Below are positions 9,055-17,672 of a stretch of 64,000 bases of DNA, piece after piece. The notes beneath the pieces were generated by a model. The model saw nothing but the letters and a program-made list of their open reading frames with translations. It was not told where the DNA came from and ran no database searches. The position numbers were made by a program, and so were the translations under genes. Each line of letters begins with the position of its first letter. Position 1 is the first letter of the stretch. Source of the DNA: Erysipelotrichaceae bacterium (GTDB lineage Bacteria > Bacillota_I > Bacilli_A > Erysipelotrichales > Erysipelotrichaceae); contig JAFSUN010000008.1 of assembly GCA_017445225.1 (NCBI GenBank), positions 1 through 64,000 of the forward strand. Reading direction: 5' to 3'.

Positions 9055-12000
9055 ATGAAAGGATCATTAATCATTAAAAAAGCGTTGATCGGGTTATTGG
9101 CGCTGTTAATGTTGTTTCTGACTGCCTGCGGCCGGGAAAGGCCGCCCTTACCGGTGAACCCGGTCAAACCGGCGGAACCGACACCGTCTGAGCCGGTGGA
9201 GCCAACCGGTGCCGACTGGCGGACCACCGCCCGTGAGATGTCTGATGAGATCGTCGAGCTACCAGCCTGGCCTTATGACAGCCCGGCTGTTGATTTCGTG
9301 CCGAGCGAGGGTATCCGCATAACGGCCGAAGCCGGAAGCCTCTATGATGATACCGTCATAACCATGGCGCCGGTCAGTGAAGACAGCGAACGGCTGATCC
9401 AGATCGCTGAAGAATTCAAGGAGATCGGCGAACCGCTGGTCGCCGCCTGGGAAGTCCACGCCGGCCTGGAAGAAGACGAAGTTCTTCCGGGTGAATACAC
9501 CGTATCCATTGACCTGACCACCCTGGGCATCGATGAAACCCTCTGGCCGGCCATCCGCCTCTACCGCCTGTCGGACGATGGTAAAATGTCCGAATACAAT
9601 ACCACATTGGAAGGCAGCATCCTGACCTATTCAAGCTGCCGCAACAGCCTCACCCTGGCTTCCCTCGCCACCTGCTTTGTTGTAGGGATTGCCTTGGGCT
9701 TACCGATCTATTATGGCATTGAGAAGATCAAGGCCGACTGGTACTACTGGGACTGGACCGGTGCCTCCTATCACAACGGCAAGACCAAGTACGGTAATTA
9801 CGTCATCAAGTGGCGCATGAAGGATGTCGATCCCGATCAGGAAGCCACCAAACAGCGCATGCAGGAGATAGCCGACAGTTATGTCGCCAAGGCTGAAGAG
9901 GACTACCGGCAGGAAACCGAAGACCGCCAGGATACCTCCATTCTCTATCGGATGTTCAATGAAAACAAGTCGGTGGCTGACCGGCTGAAGGAATACGTCG
10001 AAAAGGATCCCGAATACAAGAAGCTGGCTGCTTCCCTGAAGCTTCCCAAGCTGATTAAGGCCGTTGATGAGGCCATTCAGCGGGCCTACGCCTATCTGGG
10101 CGGGGAAGTCTTTGCCCGCATGCCCAAGGATGATCTGACCTTCCGCTTAAAGCGGACCGACGGCGACGAGCCCGAGGATACCTACGGCAACTCGGTGGCC
10201 ACGATGCTGTCGGACAGCTACATCGAGATCAACGTCGACAAGATCATCGGCATCCTGAATAACGACGAAAAGAGCAAGCTGGATCAGGACAACATGCTGC
10301 TGACGATAACTCATGAGCTCTTCCACATCTGCCAGGAACGCTACCACTTCCGCTATCTGACCGACAGTATCCGCTTCGATGAGATGACGGCTGTCGTTCT
10401 TGAGGCCGATGCCAAGGAATACTATAAGGAAAAGAAATACATCACCACCGATCCGGAGCTGACCCGCTCCAACTACTGGGGAACCCTGCGGCTGCCTATC
10501 GATGATTCGGTCTGGACCAAACTGATCATGCGGCATCAGGGCTACCTCCTGTCGGAACTGGTGTTCTACCTGCGGGAAAAGACCGGCCAGAAGCCCGATG
10601 GCGTGGACATCTACCGCTGCCGCAGTTTCCATAAGAAACCGGTGACCTCCGAACCACTGATGGCGGCTTTCAAGCTCTCGGAGGTGACCTTCGACCGGCT
10701 GTTCCGGCAGTTCTGCGTTGATCATGTCAGGGACTTTACCGGCAACTTCACCGAAGATGAAGCCCGTAAGGAATACAACCTCTATCCCCGGGAAAAACTG
10801 GTAAAGGATAAGGGGATCCATGTCAGCCTGAGCACCGACGGCAGCTATTCCGCCGGCGTCCGCTGCTTTGAAATGTACGATGCCAGCCCGCTGCCGCTGT
10901 TGATGATCATGGACAAGGATCTCGCCGCTCAGCATCCGGAAGCCAATCTGGTGCCCGGAGAGACCTATGTCTCAACCCGTAACGGTGCCTACCTGCCCGG
11001 ACCCGACCGCTGGATCGGTGCCTCCATGAAAAACCGCCTCTTCCTGGAAGTCTATGGCAAGCTGGGACCCAAGACCGGTACCACGGCCGGCTATACCGTC
11101 TGGCCAATGGATGCCCCGGATGTTCCCAAGCTGGCCTGTGCCGATGGGGCCCTGAACATCACCTTCCCCGAACCCCGGGGAGCGGCTAAGGAAGGCCTGC
11201 TGGATGGACTGGTCGTAAAGATTGCCTCCTCCGACGGCAAGAAGACCGAGAAGGAATTCGGCAAGGCCCTGATGGGCAAGACCGTATCCATCCCCTTAAG
11301 GGAATTATTGGAAGACAACACCAAAGAAGCCGAGCTGACCGTCTCCATGGCCGAATTTGTTTACAGTACCAAGGACAAGGCCCTCCCGGGACGCTTCAGT
11401 AAGGACGCCAAGATCAAGGTTGCCTATGAGGTCAAGGGCACCTCCTACCGCTACAACTCCACCACCATGGTGAACCTGACGGCAGAACTGGCCCACCCGG
11501 CCTTAAGGGATGCCTTTGAGAAGTCGACCCTCTTCCTGAATGAGGATGGTACATTCACGATCTCCGGAAGCGGCCAGGCCGTTCGCGAACCGGAAGATGA
11601 CTACACCACCGTCGAAGGTTCCGCCACGGCCCAGTTTACCATCACCGGAAAGTGGGATGCCAAAAAGGGTCAGGGTACCGCTACCATCAGCGGCTCGGTA
11701 ACCTATAACGAAAAGTACACCCACCTGAAGGAAACCATTACCTCATCACCGGTCAAGGACCGCGACGGCAAGCGCTTTACCATTCACAGCGTCGATCGTA
11801 AATACCGTGAGGAGCTCACCGACTACAGGTACTCCTTCTCTGGCAGCGGCAAGGTGGAAACCGCCACCCGCGGTGACCTCTACAAGGATGTCGACGGACT
11901 GGTTCTGGCCCTCAACAGCGACTGGACGCGGGAAGGCAAATATGAAGTGTGGATCTGGTCCACCTACGACCGCACCGGGGACCCTTCCATCGAAGTCCAT

Positions 12001-12138
12001 GAAACCGAAGAGCGCGAGCTCTACGACAGAAAAGATCATTGGGAGCCCTGGGGTGAAGGCTGGAAGATCTGCTGGACCATCGGTCAGCACGATCCCGTTC
12101 TGGGTTCCGGAACCCCGGTCACCCCGCTGTTCCCCTGA
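9055..12138 (+). CDS. Large surface lipoprotein with HExxH metallopeptidase motif
   Basis: A 1027-residue protein with a lipoprotein signal peptide: a positive N-terminus, a hydrophobic core and the lipobox LTAC followed by Gly. A proline-rich linker and a beta-rich region follow. In the middle, HELFH (420-424) and, 19 residues later, an E-x-x-A (Glu443) match the zinc-binding pattern of gluzincin metallopeptidases. The C-terminal 400 residues look beta-rich. The ATG has a near-perfect GGAGG; an in-frame upstream TTG would put codons on top of it. No family name is assigned. Role inferred: a surface-anchored protease or peptidase-like protein. Confidence 0.8.
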   Translation: MKGSLIIKKALIGLLALLMLFLTACGRERPPLPVNPVKPAEPTPSEPVEPTGADWRTTAREMSDEIVELPAWPYDSPAVDFVPSEGIRITAEAGSLYDDTVITMAPVSEDSERLIQIAEEFKEIGEPLVAAWEVHAGLEEDEVLPGEYTVSIDLTTLGIDETLWPAIRLYRLSDDGKMSEYNTTLEGSILTYSSCRNSLTLASLATCFVVGIALGLPIYYGIEKIKADWYYWDWTGASYHNGKTKYGNYVIKWRMKDVDPDQEATKQRMQEIADSYVAKAEEDYRQETEDRQDTSILYRMFNENKSVADRLKEYVEKDPEYKKLAASLKLPKLIKAVDEAIQRAYAYLGGEVFARMPKDDLTFRLKRTDGDEPEDTYGNSVATMLSDSYIEINVDKIIGILNNDEKSKLDQDNMLLTITHELFHICQERYHFRYLTDSIRFDEMTAVVLEADAKEYYKEKKYITTDPELTRSNYWGTLRLPIDDSVWTKLIMRHQGYLLSELVFYLREKTGQKPDGVDIYRCRSFHKKPVTSEPLMAAFKLSEVTFDRLFRQFCVDHVRDFTGNFTEDEARKEYNLYPREKLVKDKGIHVSLSTDGSYSAGVRCFEMYDASPLPLLMIMDKDLAAQHPEANLVPGETYVSTRNGAYLPGPDRWIGASMKNRLFLEVYGKLGPKTGTTAGYTVWPMDAPDVPKLACADGALNITFPEPRGAAKEGLLDGLVVKIASSDGKKTEKEFGKALMGKTVSIPLRELLEDNTKEAELTVSMAEFVYSTKDKALPGRFSKDAKIKVAYEVKGTSYRYNSTTMVNLTAELAHPALRDAFEKSTLFLNEDGTFTISGSGQAVREPEDDYTTVEGSATAQFTITGKWDAKKGQGTATISGSVTYNEKYTHLKETITSSPVKDRDGKRFTIHSVDRKYREELTDYRYSFSGSGKVETATRGDLYKDVDGLVLALNSDWTREGKYEVWIWSTYDRTGDPSIEVHETEERELYDRKDHWEPWGEGWKICWTIGQHDPVLGSGTPVTPLFP

Positions 12139-12145
12139 CAAACAA

Positions 12146-12174
12146 AAAAAGAGAAGTCCATGACTTCTCTTTTT
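12146..12174. terminator. Bidirectional terminator between lipoprotein and tRNA-Leu
   Basis: AAAAAGAGAAGTC-cat-GACTTCTCTTTTT is a perfect stem with A and T flanks, so it terminates the plus-strand gene and the minus-strand tRNA. Confidence 0.9.
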
Positions 12175-12176
12175 AA

Positions 12177-12261
12177 TGGTGCACCAGGTGAGACTTGAAC
12201 TCACACGACTCTCATCATACGCGTCTGAGACGTACGCGTCTGCCTATTCCGCCACTGGTGC
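12177..12261 (-). tRNA. tRNA-Leu (anticodon CAG)
   Basis: 85 nt on the minus strand. The 7-bp acceptor stem GCACCAG/CTGGTGC, the TGGCGGAAT D-arm start typical of tRNA-Leu, an anticodon loop CTCAGAC between paired TACGT and GCGTA, a long variable arm, the T-arm GTGAG-TTCAAGT-CTCAC and an encoded CCA are all present. It reads CUG codons. Confidence 0.95.
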
Positions 12262-12274
12262 GGGTGCACAAACA

Positions 12275-12303
12275 ATTATACTCAATAATTGTTCATACTT
12301 CAA
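12275..12303 (-). promoter_or_regulatory. tRNA-Leu promoter
   Basis: On the minus strand, TTGAAG (12303-12298), 17 bp and TATAAT (12280-12275). Transcription would start about 7 nt before the mature tRNA 5' end. Confidence 0.75.
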
Positions 12304-12340
12304 ATATTTTTTATCAAAAATCGCATTTCAGCCGGTAAAA

Positions 12341-12991
12341 TCAGCCGCAGATCTCCTTAAAGACCTCATTTGTATCCTTACAAATGGTTTTTGCTCCGGC
12401 TTCCACCAGCTGAATGAGGTCCCGGAAGCCCCAGCTGACGGCGATGCAGTCGATGCCGGCATTGGCCGCCGTCATCACATCGACCTCGGAATCGCCGACA
12501 TAGACGCTCTCTTCCCTTTGACTCCCCAGCAGTTCAATGGATCTTAAGACCGTATAGGGCTGCGGTTTTCTTCTGACAGCCGGACTGTCGCCGACGCAGA
12601 TGTCGATGTAGTCGGCGAAGTACAGATCCCGCAGGCTCTCCACCGCCTTCTGCGGCTTGTTGGAGACGATGGCCATCTTAATGCCCTTTTCCTTCAGTTT
12701 GCCCAGCAGTTCCATGATCCCGTCATAGGGTCTGGTGGTGTCGGTACAGTGCGCGGTATAGTACTCCTGCTGAGCAGCCAGCGCCTTATTGAAGGTCTCT
12801 TCATCGATGTCCTGGGGAGCCGCACACTTAACAAGGCGGGCGGTGCCGTTGCCGACAAAGGCCCGGACTTCGGTAATGGTCCGATCAGGCCAGCCAAAGG
12901 CTTCCATGGTGTGGTTGGTAGCCAGCCAGAGATCTTCGAGGGTATCCAGCAGGGTACCGTCCAAATCGAAGATGACAGTAGTATATTTCAT
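12341..12991 (-). CDS. gph: HAD-family phosphatase, phosphoglycolate phosphatase-like
   Basis: A 216-residue HAD hydrolase of the Gph/PpaX subfamily: motif I FDLDGTLLDT, motif II VSNKP, the motif III lysine in RRKPQP and motif IV VGDSEVD, with a small helical cap between motifs I and II. These enzymes dephosphorylate phosphoglycolate or act on pyrophosphate; the exact substrate cannot be assigned. It begins three bases after preA ends, so it shares that transcript. Confidence 0.85.
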   Translation of the reverse strand: MKYTTVIFDLDGTLLDTLEDLWLATNHTMEAFGWPDRTITEVRAFVGNGTARLVKCAAPQDIDEETFNKALAAQQEYYTAHCTDTTRPYDGIMELLGKLKEKGIKMAIVSNKPQKAVESLRDLYFADYIDICVGDSPAVRRKPQPYTVLRSIELLGSQREESVYVGDSEVDVMTAANAGIDCIAVSWGFRDLIQLVEAGAKTICKDTNEVFKEICG

Positions 12992-12994
12992 GAT

Positions 12995-14440
12995 CTAGAT
13001 CCTTCCTAATTTCTCCTTAGGTACTCTGACTTCGCTGGAAACGATCGCCTCCATCGGGCAGACCAGCACGCAGAGATGACAGCCGACGCAGTTATCGGGA
13101 TTCAATACGGGTTTGCCGTCGACGATCTTAATGGCCTGATGACCGCCGTCCTGACAGGACAGATAACATCTCTGACAGCCCACGCACTTATCTCTTAAGA
13201 AGCGCGGGAAGATCACATAGGAGCGGTCGAGCTTTTCAGTACCGACGATGCCGCTGATGGTGGTCTTGTGGATGTCCTTGATGTTTTGGAAACCGTGATC
13301 CTGCAGATAGAGGGCCAGGCCGCTCTTGAGGTCATCGATGATGCGGTAGCCGTACTGCATGACGGCCGTGGTGACCTGAACACTGTCGGCGCCCAGAACG
13401 ATGAATTCCAGGGCATCCCGCCAGGTTTCAATGCCGCCCATGGCGGAGATGTGCTTGCCGTCCAGCATCTCATCCTGCGCCAGTTCAGCGGTAAACCTTA
13501 AGGCGATCGGCTTGACAGCCTTGCCGGAATAGCCTCCGATGGAAGCCTGGGCAATGCCGTCATTGGGATTGATGTCGACTTCGATCAGGCTCTTGATGGT
13601 ATTGATGGCCGCTACGCCATCAGCCCCGCCCCGGATGGCAGCTTCAGCACTGTCCTCAATGTGGGTAACATTGGGCGTCAGCTTGGCGATGAAGGGCAGC
13701 CGGGTATGCTGCTTAACGACCCGGGAATAACGCTCCACCAGTTCCGGGATCTGTCCGACATCGGAACCGGAGTTTTCTTCGGTCATGTTGGGGCAGGAGA
13801 AGTTCAGTTCCAGGGCATCAGCGCCGCTGTCGTTGAGGATATCGGCCAGGTAGGCCCACTCCTCTTCGTTTCTTCCCATGATGGAAACCAGCAGGAACTT
13901 ATCCGGGTAGTTCTTCTTCAGTTCCTTAAAAATCTTAATGTTTTCTACGACGCTGTGGTCGGAGAGCTGTTCGATGTTCTTGAAGCCGATCAGGCGGTTG
14001 TTGTCACCCTTGATGGCGGAAAAGCGCGGTGAGGCCTCGACGATGTCCATCAGGCAGATGGTCTTGAAAGCGGCACCGGCCCAACCGGCTTCAAAGGCCC
14101 GGGCACACATGTCATAGGTTGAGGCAATGACGGAACTCGACAGCAGAAACGGATTCTCCAGCGGAATGCCGCAGAAATCGGTCTTCAGGACATCGTAGTT
14201 GATCTCCCGCTGTTTATCCGGAGCCAGGGAAGTGAGAATGCCCCTGATGTCCAGATCTACGGGACAGCTCTGACGGCAATGTCCGTCACAATCGGTACAA
14301 GGCACCTGACCGCCCAGTTCATTACGAACCGCTTCAGCATTGTCAAAATACAGACTTCTCAGCAGTCTGGCCGGCTGCAGTACTTCGCATGAGCGGCTGC
14401 AGGCAGCGTCGTGGCATAACAGACATTCATCCCATTTCAT
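12995..14440 (-). CDS. preA: Dihydropyrimidine dehydrogenase PreA-type with extra N-terminal Fe-S domain
   Basis: A 481-residue protein. Residues 1 to about 85 hold two cysteine clusters (CLLCHDAAC-x3-C and CTDCDGHCRQSC) like the N-terminal Fe-S domain of PreT and of mammalian dihydropyrimidine dehydrogenase. A flavin (FMN) TIM barrel of the dihydroorotate/dihydropyrimidine dehydrogenase type follows (about 88-400; LNFSCPNM is the pyrimidine-binding part). The C-terminus carries two 4Fe-4S motifs (CVGCQRCYLSC, CVGCHLCVLVC). PreA normally works with the FAD/NAD subunit PreT, which is not in the window. Function inferred: uracil/thymine reduction. AGGAAC precedes the ATG. Confidence 0.85.
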   Translation of the reverse strand: MKWDECLLCHDAACSRSCEVLQPARLLRSLYFDNAEAVRNELGGQVPCTDCDGHCRQSCPVDLDIRGILTSLAPDKQREINYDVLKTDFCGIPLENPFLLSSSVIASTYDMCARAFEAGWAGAAFKTICLMDIVEASPRFSAIKGDNNRLIGFKNIEQLSDHSVVENIKIFKELKKNYPDKFLLVSIMGRNEEEWAYLADILNDSGADALELNFSCPNMTEENSGSDVGQIPELVERYSRVVKQHTRLPFIAKLTPNVTHIEDSAEAAIRGGADGVAAINTIKSLIEVDINPNDGIAQASIGGYSGKAVKPIALRFTAELAQDEMLDGKHISAMGGIETWRDALEFIVLGADSVQVTTAVMQYGYRIIDDLKSGLALYLQDHGFQNIKDIHKTTISGIVGTEKLDRSYVIFPRFLRDKCVGCQRCYLSCQDGGHQAIKIVDGKPVLNPDNCVGCHLCVLVCPMEAIVSSEVRVPKEKLGRI

Positions 14441-14503
14441 ATTGTTCCTACCTCGTTTTCTTCTTTAGTATAGCGCTTTTTGCCCCTTTTACATAGAGGA
14501 GCT

Positions 14504-14529
14504 AAAAAAAGACACCCCAGATGTCTTTT
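14504..14529 (-). terminator. Terminator of tRNA-Arg
   Basis: On the minus strand, AAAAGACA pairs with TGTCTTTT around a 7-nt loop, followed by a run of seven T, just after the tRNA. Confidence 0.8.
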
Positions 14530-14535
14530 AAAAAA

Positions 14536-14611
14536 TGGCGCGCCCGACAGGACTCGAACCTGCAACCACTTGAATCGGAATCAAGGACTCTATCCATTGA
14601 GCTACGGGCGC
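14536..14611 (-). tRNA. tRNA-Arg (anticodon CCG)
   Basis: 76 nt on the minus strand: acceptor GCGCCCG/CGGGCGC, D-arm GCTC/GAGT, anticodon stem CTTGA/TCAAG with loop TTCCGAT, T-arm GCAGG-TTCGAGT-CCTGT, discriminator G and an encoded CCA. It reads CGG. Confidence 0.95.
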
Positions 14612-14621
14612 CTGCTTGAAT

Positions 14622-14627
14622 AGTATA
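14622..14627 (-). promoter_or_regulatory. tRNA-Arg promoter (extended -10)
   Basis: TGC-TATACT on the minus strand, about 11 nt before the mature tRNA. There is no clear -35 box, but the extended -10 fits. Confidence 0.5.
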
Positions 14628-14668
14628 GCACAAAAACGGGAGGAATTATAGAAATCATTTATGTGTTG

Positions 14669-14677
14669 TGCTAGAAT
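14669..14677 (+). promoter_or_regulatory. mscL promoter (extended -10)
   Basis: TGC-TAGAAT, with its -10 hexamer at 14672-14677, lies 24 bp before the mscL ATG. The -35 region is weak. Confidence 0.45.
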
Positions 14678-14701
14678 TGAAGATAATCAAGGGAGGATTA
14701 T

Positions 14702-15091
14702 ATGAAAAAGTTTTTAAAGGAATTTAAGGAATTCGCCATCAGAGGCAATATGTTCGACATGGCTGTCGGCGTTATCATCGGCGGCGCTTTCGGAAGCATC
14801 GTATCATCATTAGTAGCCGATATCCTGACACCGGCTATCGGAATGCTGTTCGGCTCCGAAGTTAACTTCTCCGAACTCACCCTCGGCGCAGTTCAGATCG
14901 GTAACTTCCTGAATGCCGTCTTCTCATTCCTGATGACTGCCTTCTGCCTGTTCCTCATTGTCAAGGCTGTTAACGCTGCCAGAGCTGCCAAGGCCAAGGA
15001 AGAAGAAGCTGCCCCGGCACCCGAGCCGGAGCCGAGCGACGAAGCCAAGCTGTTAGTCGAAATCAGAGATCTGTTAAAGGTAAAGAGATAG
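14702..15091 (+). CDS. mscL: Large-conductance mechanosensitive channel
   Basis: A 129-residue MscL. It has a short amphipathic N-terminus (MKKFLKEFKEFAIRGN), a first transmembrane helix with the conserved DMAVGVIIGGAFG pore segment, a periplasmic-type loop, a second helix and an Ala/Pro/Glu-rich cytoplasmic tail ending in a short helix. MscL opens under membrane tension to release solutes on osmotic downshift. GGGAGG precedes the ATG. The gene is flanked by its own promoter and terminator. Confidence 0.96.
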   Translation: MKKFLKEFKEFAIRGNMFDMAVGVIIGGAFGSIVSSLVADILTPAIGMLFGSEVNFSELTLGAVQIGNFLNAVFSFLMTAFCLFLIVKAVNAARAAKAKEEEAAPAPEPEPSDEAKLLVEIRDLLKVKR

Positions 15092-15102
15092 TCTTTCAGT
15101 GA

Positions 15103-15124
15103 TAAACCCGGAAACGGGTTTTTC
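15103..15124 (+). terminator. mscL terminator
   Basis: AAACCCG-gaaa-CGGGTTT followed by TTC. Confidence 0.75.
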
Positions 15125-15134
15125 TTATGCTTAA

Positions 15135-15161
15135 AAAGACATCTGCCTGAACAGATGTCTT
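15135..15161 (-). terminator. Terminator of the XRE regulator gene
   Basis: AAGACATCTG pairs with CAGATGTCTT; on the minus strand it is followed by TTTT, just after the regulator's stop codon. Confidence 0.8.
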
Positions 15162-15180
15162 CATCTTTATTGTCAGCGTT

Positions 15181-15768
15181 TTACTGGTCGCCGCCCTTTC
15201 CCCACTGTTTCAGGGAGGATGCCAGGGCAAAGCCGAAGAACACGATGCCGATGCCGGCAAAGATCAGCAATGCCGAAACTGTCTTCATGGCATCATAACT
15301 GCTCTGCATGGCCGGATCGACCAGAAAGCCGGGATCGTCGAGGTGAATGCCGTCAATGACATTGGGAAGCTCCATGCCCATGCTGCTGAGGCTGCTGTTC
15401 AGCATTGATCCCATGACGATGAATCCCACACCGCTTAGGGCCGTATAGAGACCTGCCAGCCAGCCAAACCTCCGGGCCATGCTGCGCAGGAAACCGGGAA
15501 GATTATCGATCCATTCCGGATATTCCCTTATTTCCGTCTTTTCAGCGGAAACTGTTTCCCTCACGGTTTCTTCCGCCTCTGAGAGCAGCCAGTCGGTTGA
15601 TACTTCAAAGACCCGGGCCAGATCGGCCAGTCTGGTGATGTCGGGATTGGATTCACCGGTCTCCCACTTGGAGACGGACTGCCGGGATATCCCCAGGGCA
15701 TCGGCCAGGTCCACCTGGGACATGCCGGCCTTCTTACGGCAGTAGATGATTTTTTCATTCAGTTTCAC
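15181..15768 (-). CDS. XRE-family regulator with C-terminal membrane domain
   Basis: 195 residues starting with GTG, set by AGGAGG eight bases upstream. Residues 1-65 are a helix-turn-helix of the XRE type (MSQVDLADALGISRQSVSKWE is the recognition region, about residues 16-36). After a charged linker two hydrophobic helices follow (about 100-120 and 160-185), so the DNA-binding domain is tethered to the membrane. Such regulators often control adjacent stress genes, but no partner is obvious here. The signal and targets are unknown. Confidence 0.85.
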   Translation of the reverse strand: MKLNEKIIYCRKKAGMSQVDLADALGISRQSVSKWETGESNPDITRLADLARVFEVSTDWLLSEAEETVRETVSAEKTEIREYPEWIDNLPGFLRSMARRFGWLAGLYTALSGVGFIVMGSMLNSSLSSMGMELPNVIDGIHLDDPGFLVDPAMQSSYDAMKTVSALLIFAGIGIVFFGFALASSLKQWGKGGDQ

Positions 15769-15860
15769 TTAAGACACCTCCTGATCATATGATAGTATTT
15801 GTTCTCTCATAAAGCGACCAAGCGGGCATTGAACTTTGTCAACTGCTGGTTGCGCCGGCT

Positions 15861-16772
15861 TTACTGGCGGGGCAGGAAGATCTCCTGAGCCTCCGGAAGA
15901 GCTTCGATGACGACTTTCCGGTGGCTGCCGCCGGCCTCGCCATCCAGTGTCCACTCAGTGGGGTTTTCAAATTCCAGCGTTACCTTGCGGGTAGCGAAAC
16001 TGACGATCAGCTGATTGTCAATGTCCCCGGCTACCAGCATCGTGATCAGATCATTCAGTTCGAGAATGTTTTTCGGGGTTCTGATCAGAGTCACCTCGAA
16101 GAGGCCGTCATTGAGCTGTGAGCGGTTGATCATGGCCGGTTCCAGACCGCCGATGGACGTGGTGTTGGAGATGGCGCCGATCAGGAAGTTGCCCTCCACC
16201 TGAACTTCATCACTGCTGACCCTTAAGCCGATGCGGGCATTGAGGGCTTCCGGAATGTTGCCGATGGCCGTCAGCGCGTAGGCCAGATATCCGAAGGTAT
16301 TCTTGAAGTTCTGATCGGTTCCGTAGCTGACCTTGGTAAAGGCCCCGAAGGCCGCCACGTAGTTAAAATAATGTTCATTGAATTTGCCGATGTCGTATTT
16401 ATAGGTATAGTTCTGCCGGACGCCTTCTGCCAGCCTGGCAACATCCAGGTTGCGGGTGCCGTACAGAGAACTGGCAAAGTCGTTGGTACTGCCCATCGGG
16501 AAGTAGCCGATGGTGGTCTTCCGGCTGTTCTGGTGCAGACTGTTGATCAGCTTATTTAAGGTACCGTCCCCGCCGCAGCAGATGATGCAGTCATAGGGAT
16601 AGTCGGTTTCATCGAGGATGTTTTCCGAGCCCAGACGTTCAGTGGGAATGATCGGATAGAGGACGACTTCGCAATCGCGCACGACCAGTTCATTGACCAG
16701 CGAGTAGATCTTTTCCTTGTTTCCCTGGATCCCGGAGGAGAAATTGGCTAAAAACAGAACTTTCTTTCTCAT
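15861..16772 (-). CDS. Diacylglycerol/lipid kinase family protein
   Basis: A 303-residue member of the DgkB/YegS lipid kinase family. It has the nucleotide-binding GGDGTLN loop near residue 70, the MGSTNDFA segment and a C-terminal beta domain ending in DGE and EIFLPRQ. These soluble enzymes phosphorylate diacylglycerol or related lipids, or in other members sphingosine-like substrates. The substrate here is inferred. Its start overlaps the preceding nucleoside phosphorylase stop by four bases (ATGA), so they share a transcript. Confidence 0.88.
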   Translation of the reverse strand: MRKKVLFLANFSSGIQGNKEKIYSLVNELVVRDCEVVLYPIIPTERLGSENILDETDYPYDCIICCGGDGTLNKLINSLHQNSRKTTIGYFPMGSTNDFASSLYGTRNLDVARLAEGVRQNYTYKYDIGKFNEHYFNYVAAFGAFTKVSYGTDQNFKNTFGYLAYALTAIGNIPEALNARIGLRVSSDEVQVEGNFLIGAISNTTSIGGLEPAMINRSQLNDGLFEVTLIRTPKNILELNDLITMLVAGDIDNQLIVSFATRKVTLEFENPTEWTLDGEAGGSHRKVVIEALPEAQEIFLPRQ

Positions 16773-17548
16773 TTCATCCGCTCCTTTTCGATCCGGTATC
16801 CGGCTTCCAGGGCCAAATAGGCAATGCGGTCCTTGTCCTCAAGATTGTCGTGGTTGCCCAGACTTCGCCTGTCCCACTGCTCCCCATCCAGGTTATCGGC
16901 GGAATAGAAGAAGTGCAGCAGTCCCTTTCCTCTGAACAGGGCCAGAGCGCTCATGGCTGAACACTCCATGTCAACGCAGATGCAGCCTTCCGCCTTTCTT
17001 CTTTCCATCTTGTCCCGGGTCTCCCGGTAAACACCGTCGGTCGTCCAGACCTTGCCGGTATGGTAGCTGACCTTCAGTTCCCTTAACAGTTTTTCAAAAA
17101 GCGGTCCGTACTGAGCGTTGACCTCTACCTCATCACTGGCCTCCAGGTAATGATAACTGGTACCCTCATCCCTCATGGCCCTGTAGGGAATGATCACGGC
17201 GCAATCGCCAATGGAGGAATCCAGGACTCCGCAGGTGCCGAACAGGACGATGTTCTCAGCGCCCAGGACATAGACATCTTCAAAGAGAGCGACACAGGCC
17301 GGGGCGCCGACATCGGCGTTCACCAGGGCCATCTTAACGCCCTTATACTCGATCTCATAGACTGAGGCGACGGTATTGGCACAGCCCAGTTCCCACTTCG
17401 CAACACCGCCGGTTTCCCGGACCATTCTGTCAAAGGTCACATGGGAAAAACAGCTGATGACGGTCTTGGGAAAAGTATCATCATGGGTTATCAGATCTTC
17501 GGGATTGATGATGGCCCTTCTTTCGGGACTGAACTGTTTCAGCAGCAT
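16769..17548 (-). CDS. Nucleoside phosphorylase (uridine/purine phosphorylase superfamily)
   Basis: 259 residues from the ATG at 17548, which has GAGG eight bases upstream; a GTG nine bases earlier would overlap the ribosome site. It shows the PNP/UDP phosphorylase pattern: a phosphate-binding segment, the conserved FGTCGVLD loop and the VDMECSAM motif that binds the ribose. Uridine phosphorylase is the closest guess from the MECSA motif, but purine specificity is not excluded. It is the first gene of a two-gene operon with the lipid kinase. Confidence 0.85.
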   Translation of the reverse strand: MLLKQFSPERRAIINPEDLITHDDTFPKTVISCFSHVTFDRMVRETGGVAKWELGCANTVASVYEIEYKGVKMALVNADVGAPACVALFEDVYVLGAENIVLFGTCGVLDSSIGDCAVIIPYRAMRDEGTSYHYLEASDEVEVNAQYGPLFEKLLRELKVSYHTGKVWTTDGVYRETRDKMERRKAEGCICVDMECSAMSALALFRGKGLLHFFYSADNLDGEQWDRRSLGNHDNLEDKDRIAYLALEAGYRIEKERMK

Positions 17549-17634
17549 CGCATTCACCTCTTTTTTCTAGTTATAACATTTAATCCGATTTTTGTAAATC
17601 ATGGTACACTCAGTGCGCCGAAATGCCGCTGATA

Positions 17635-17643
17635 TGTTAAAAT
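17635..17643 (+). promoter_or_regulatory. Hexokinase promoter (extended -10)
   Basis: TGT-TAAAAT (-10 at 17638-17643), 29 bp before the ATG. The -35 region is not recognisable. Confidence 0.45.
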
Positions 17644-17672
17644 ACAACTGATAGAAAAAAGAGGAAATAAGA

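Noticed and set aside
10147-10935. 262-codon antisense frame opposite the lipoprotein
   Set aside because: Open only because of codon bias on the real strand; no start signal.
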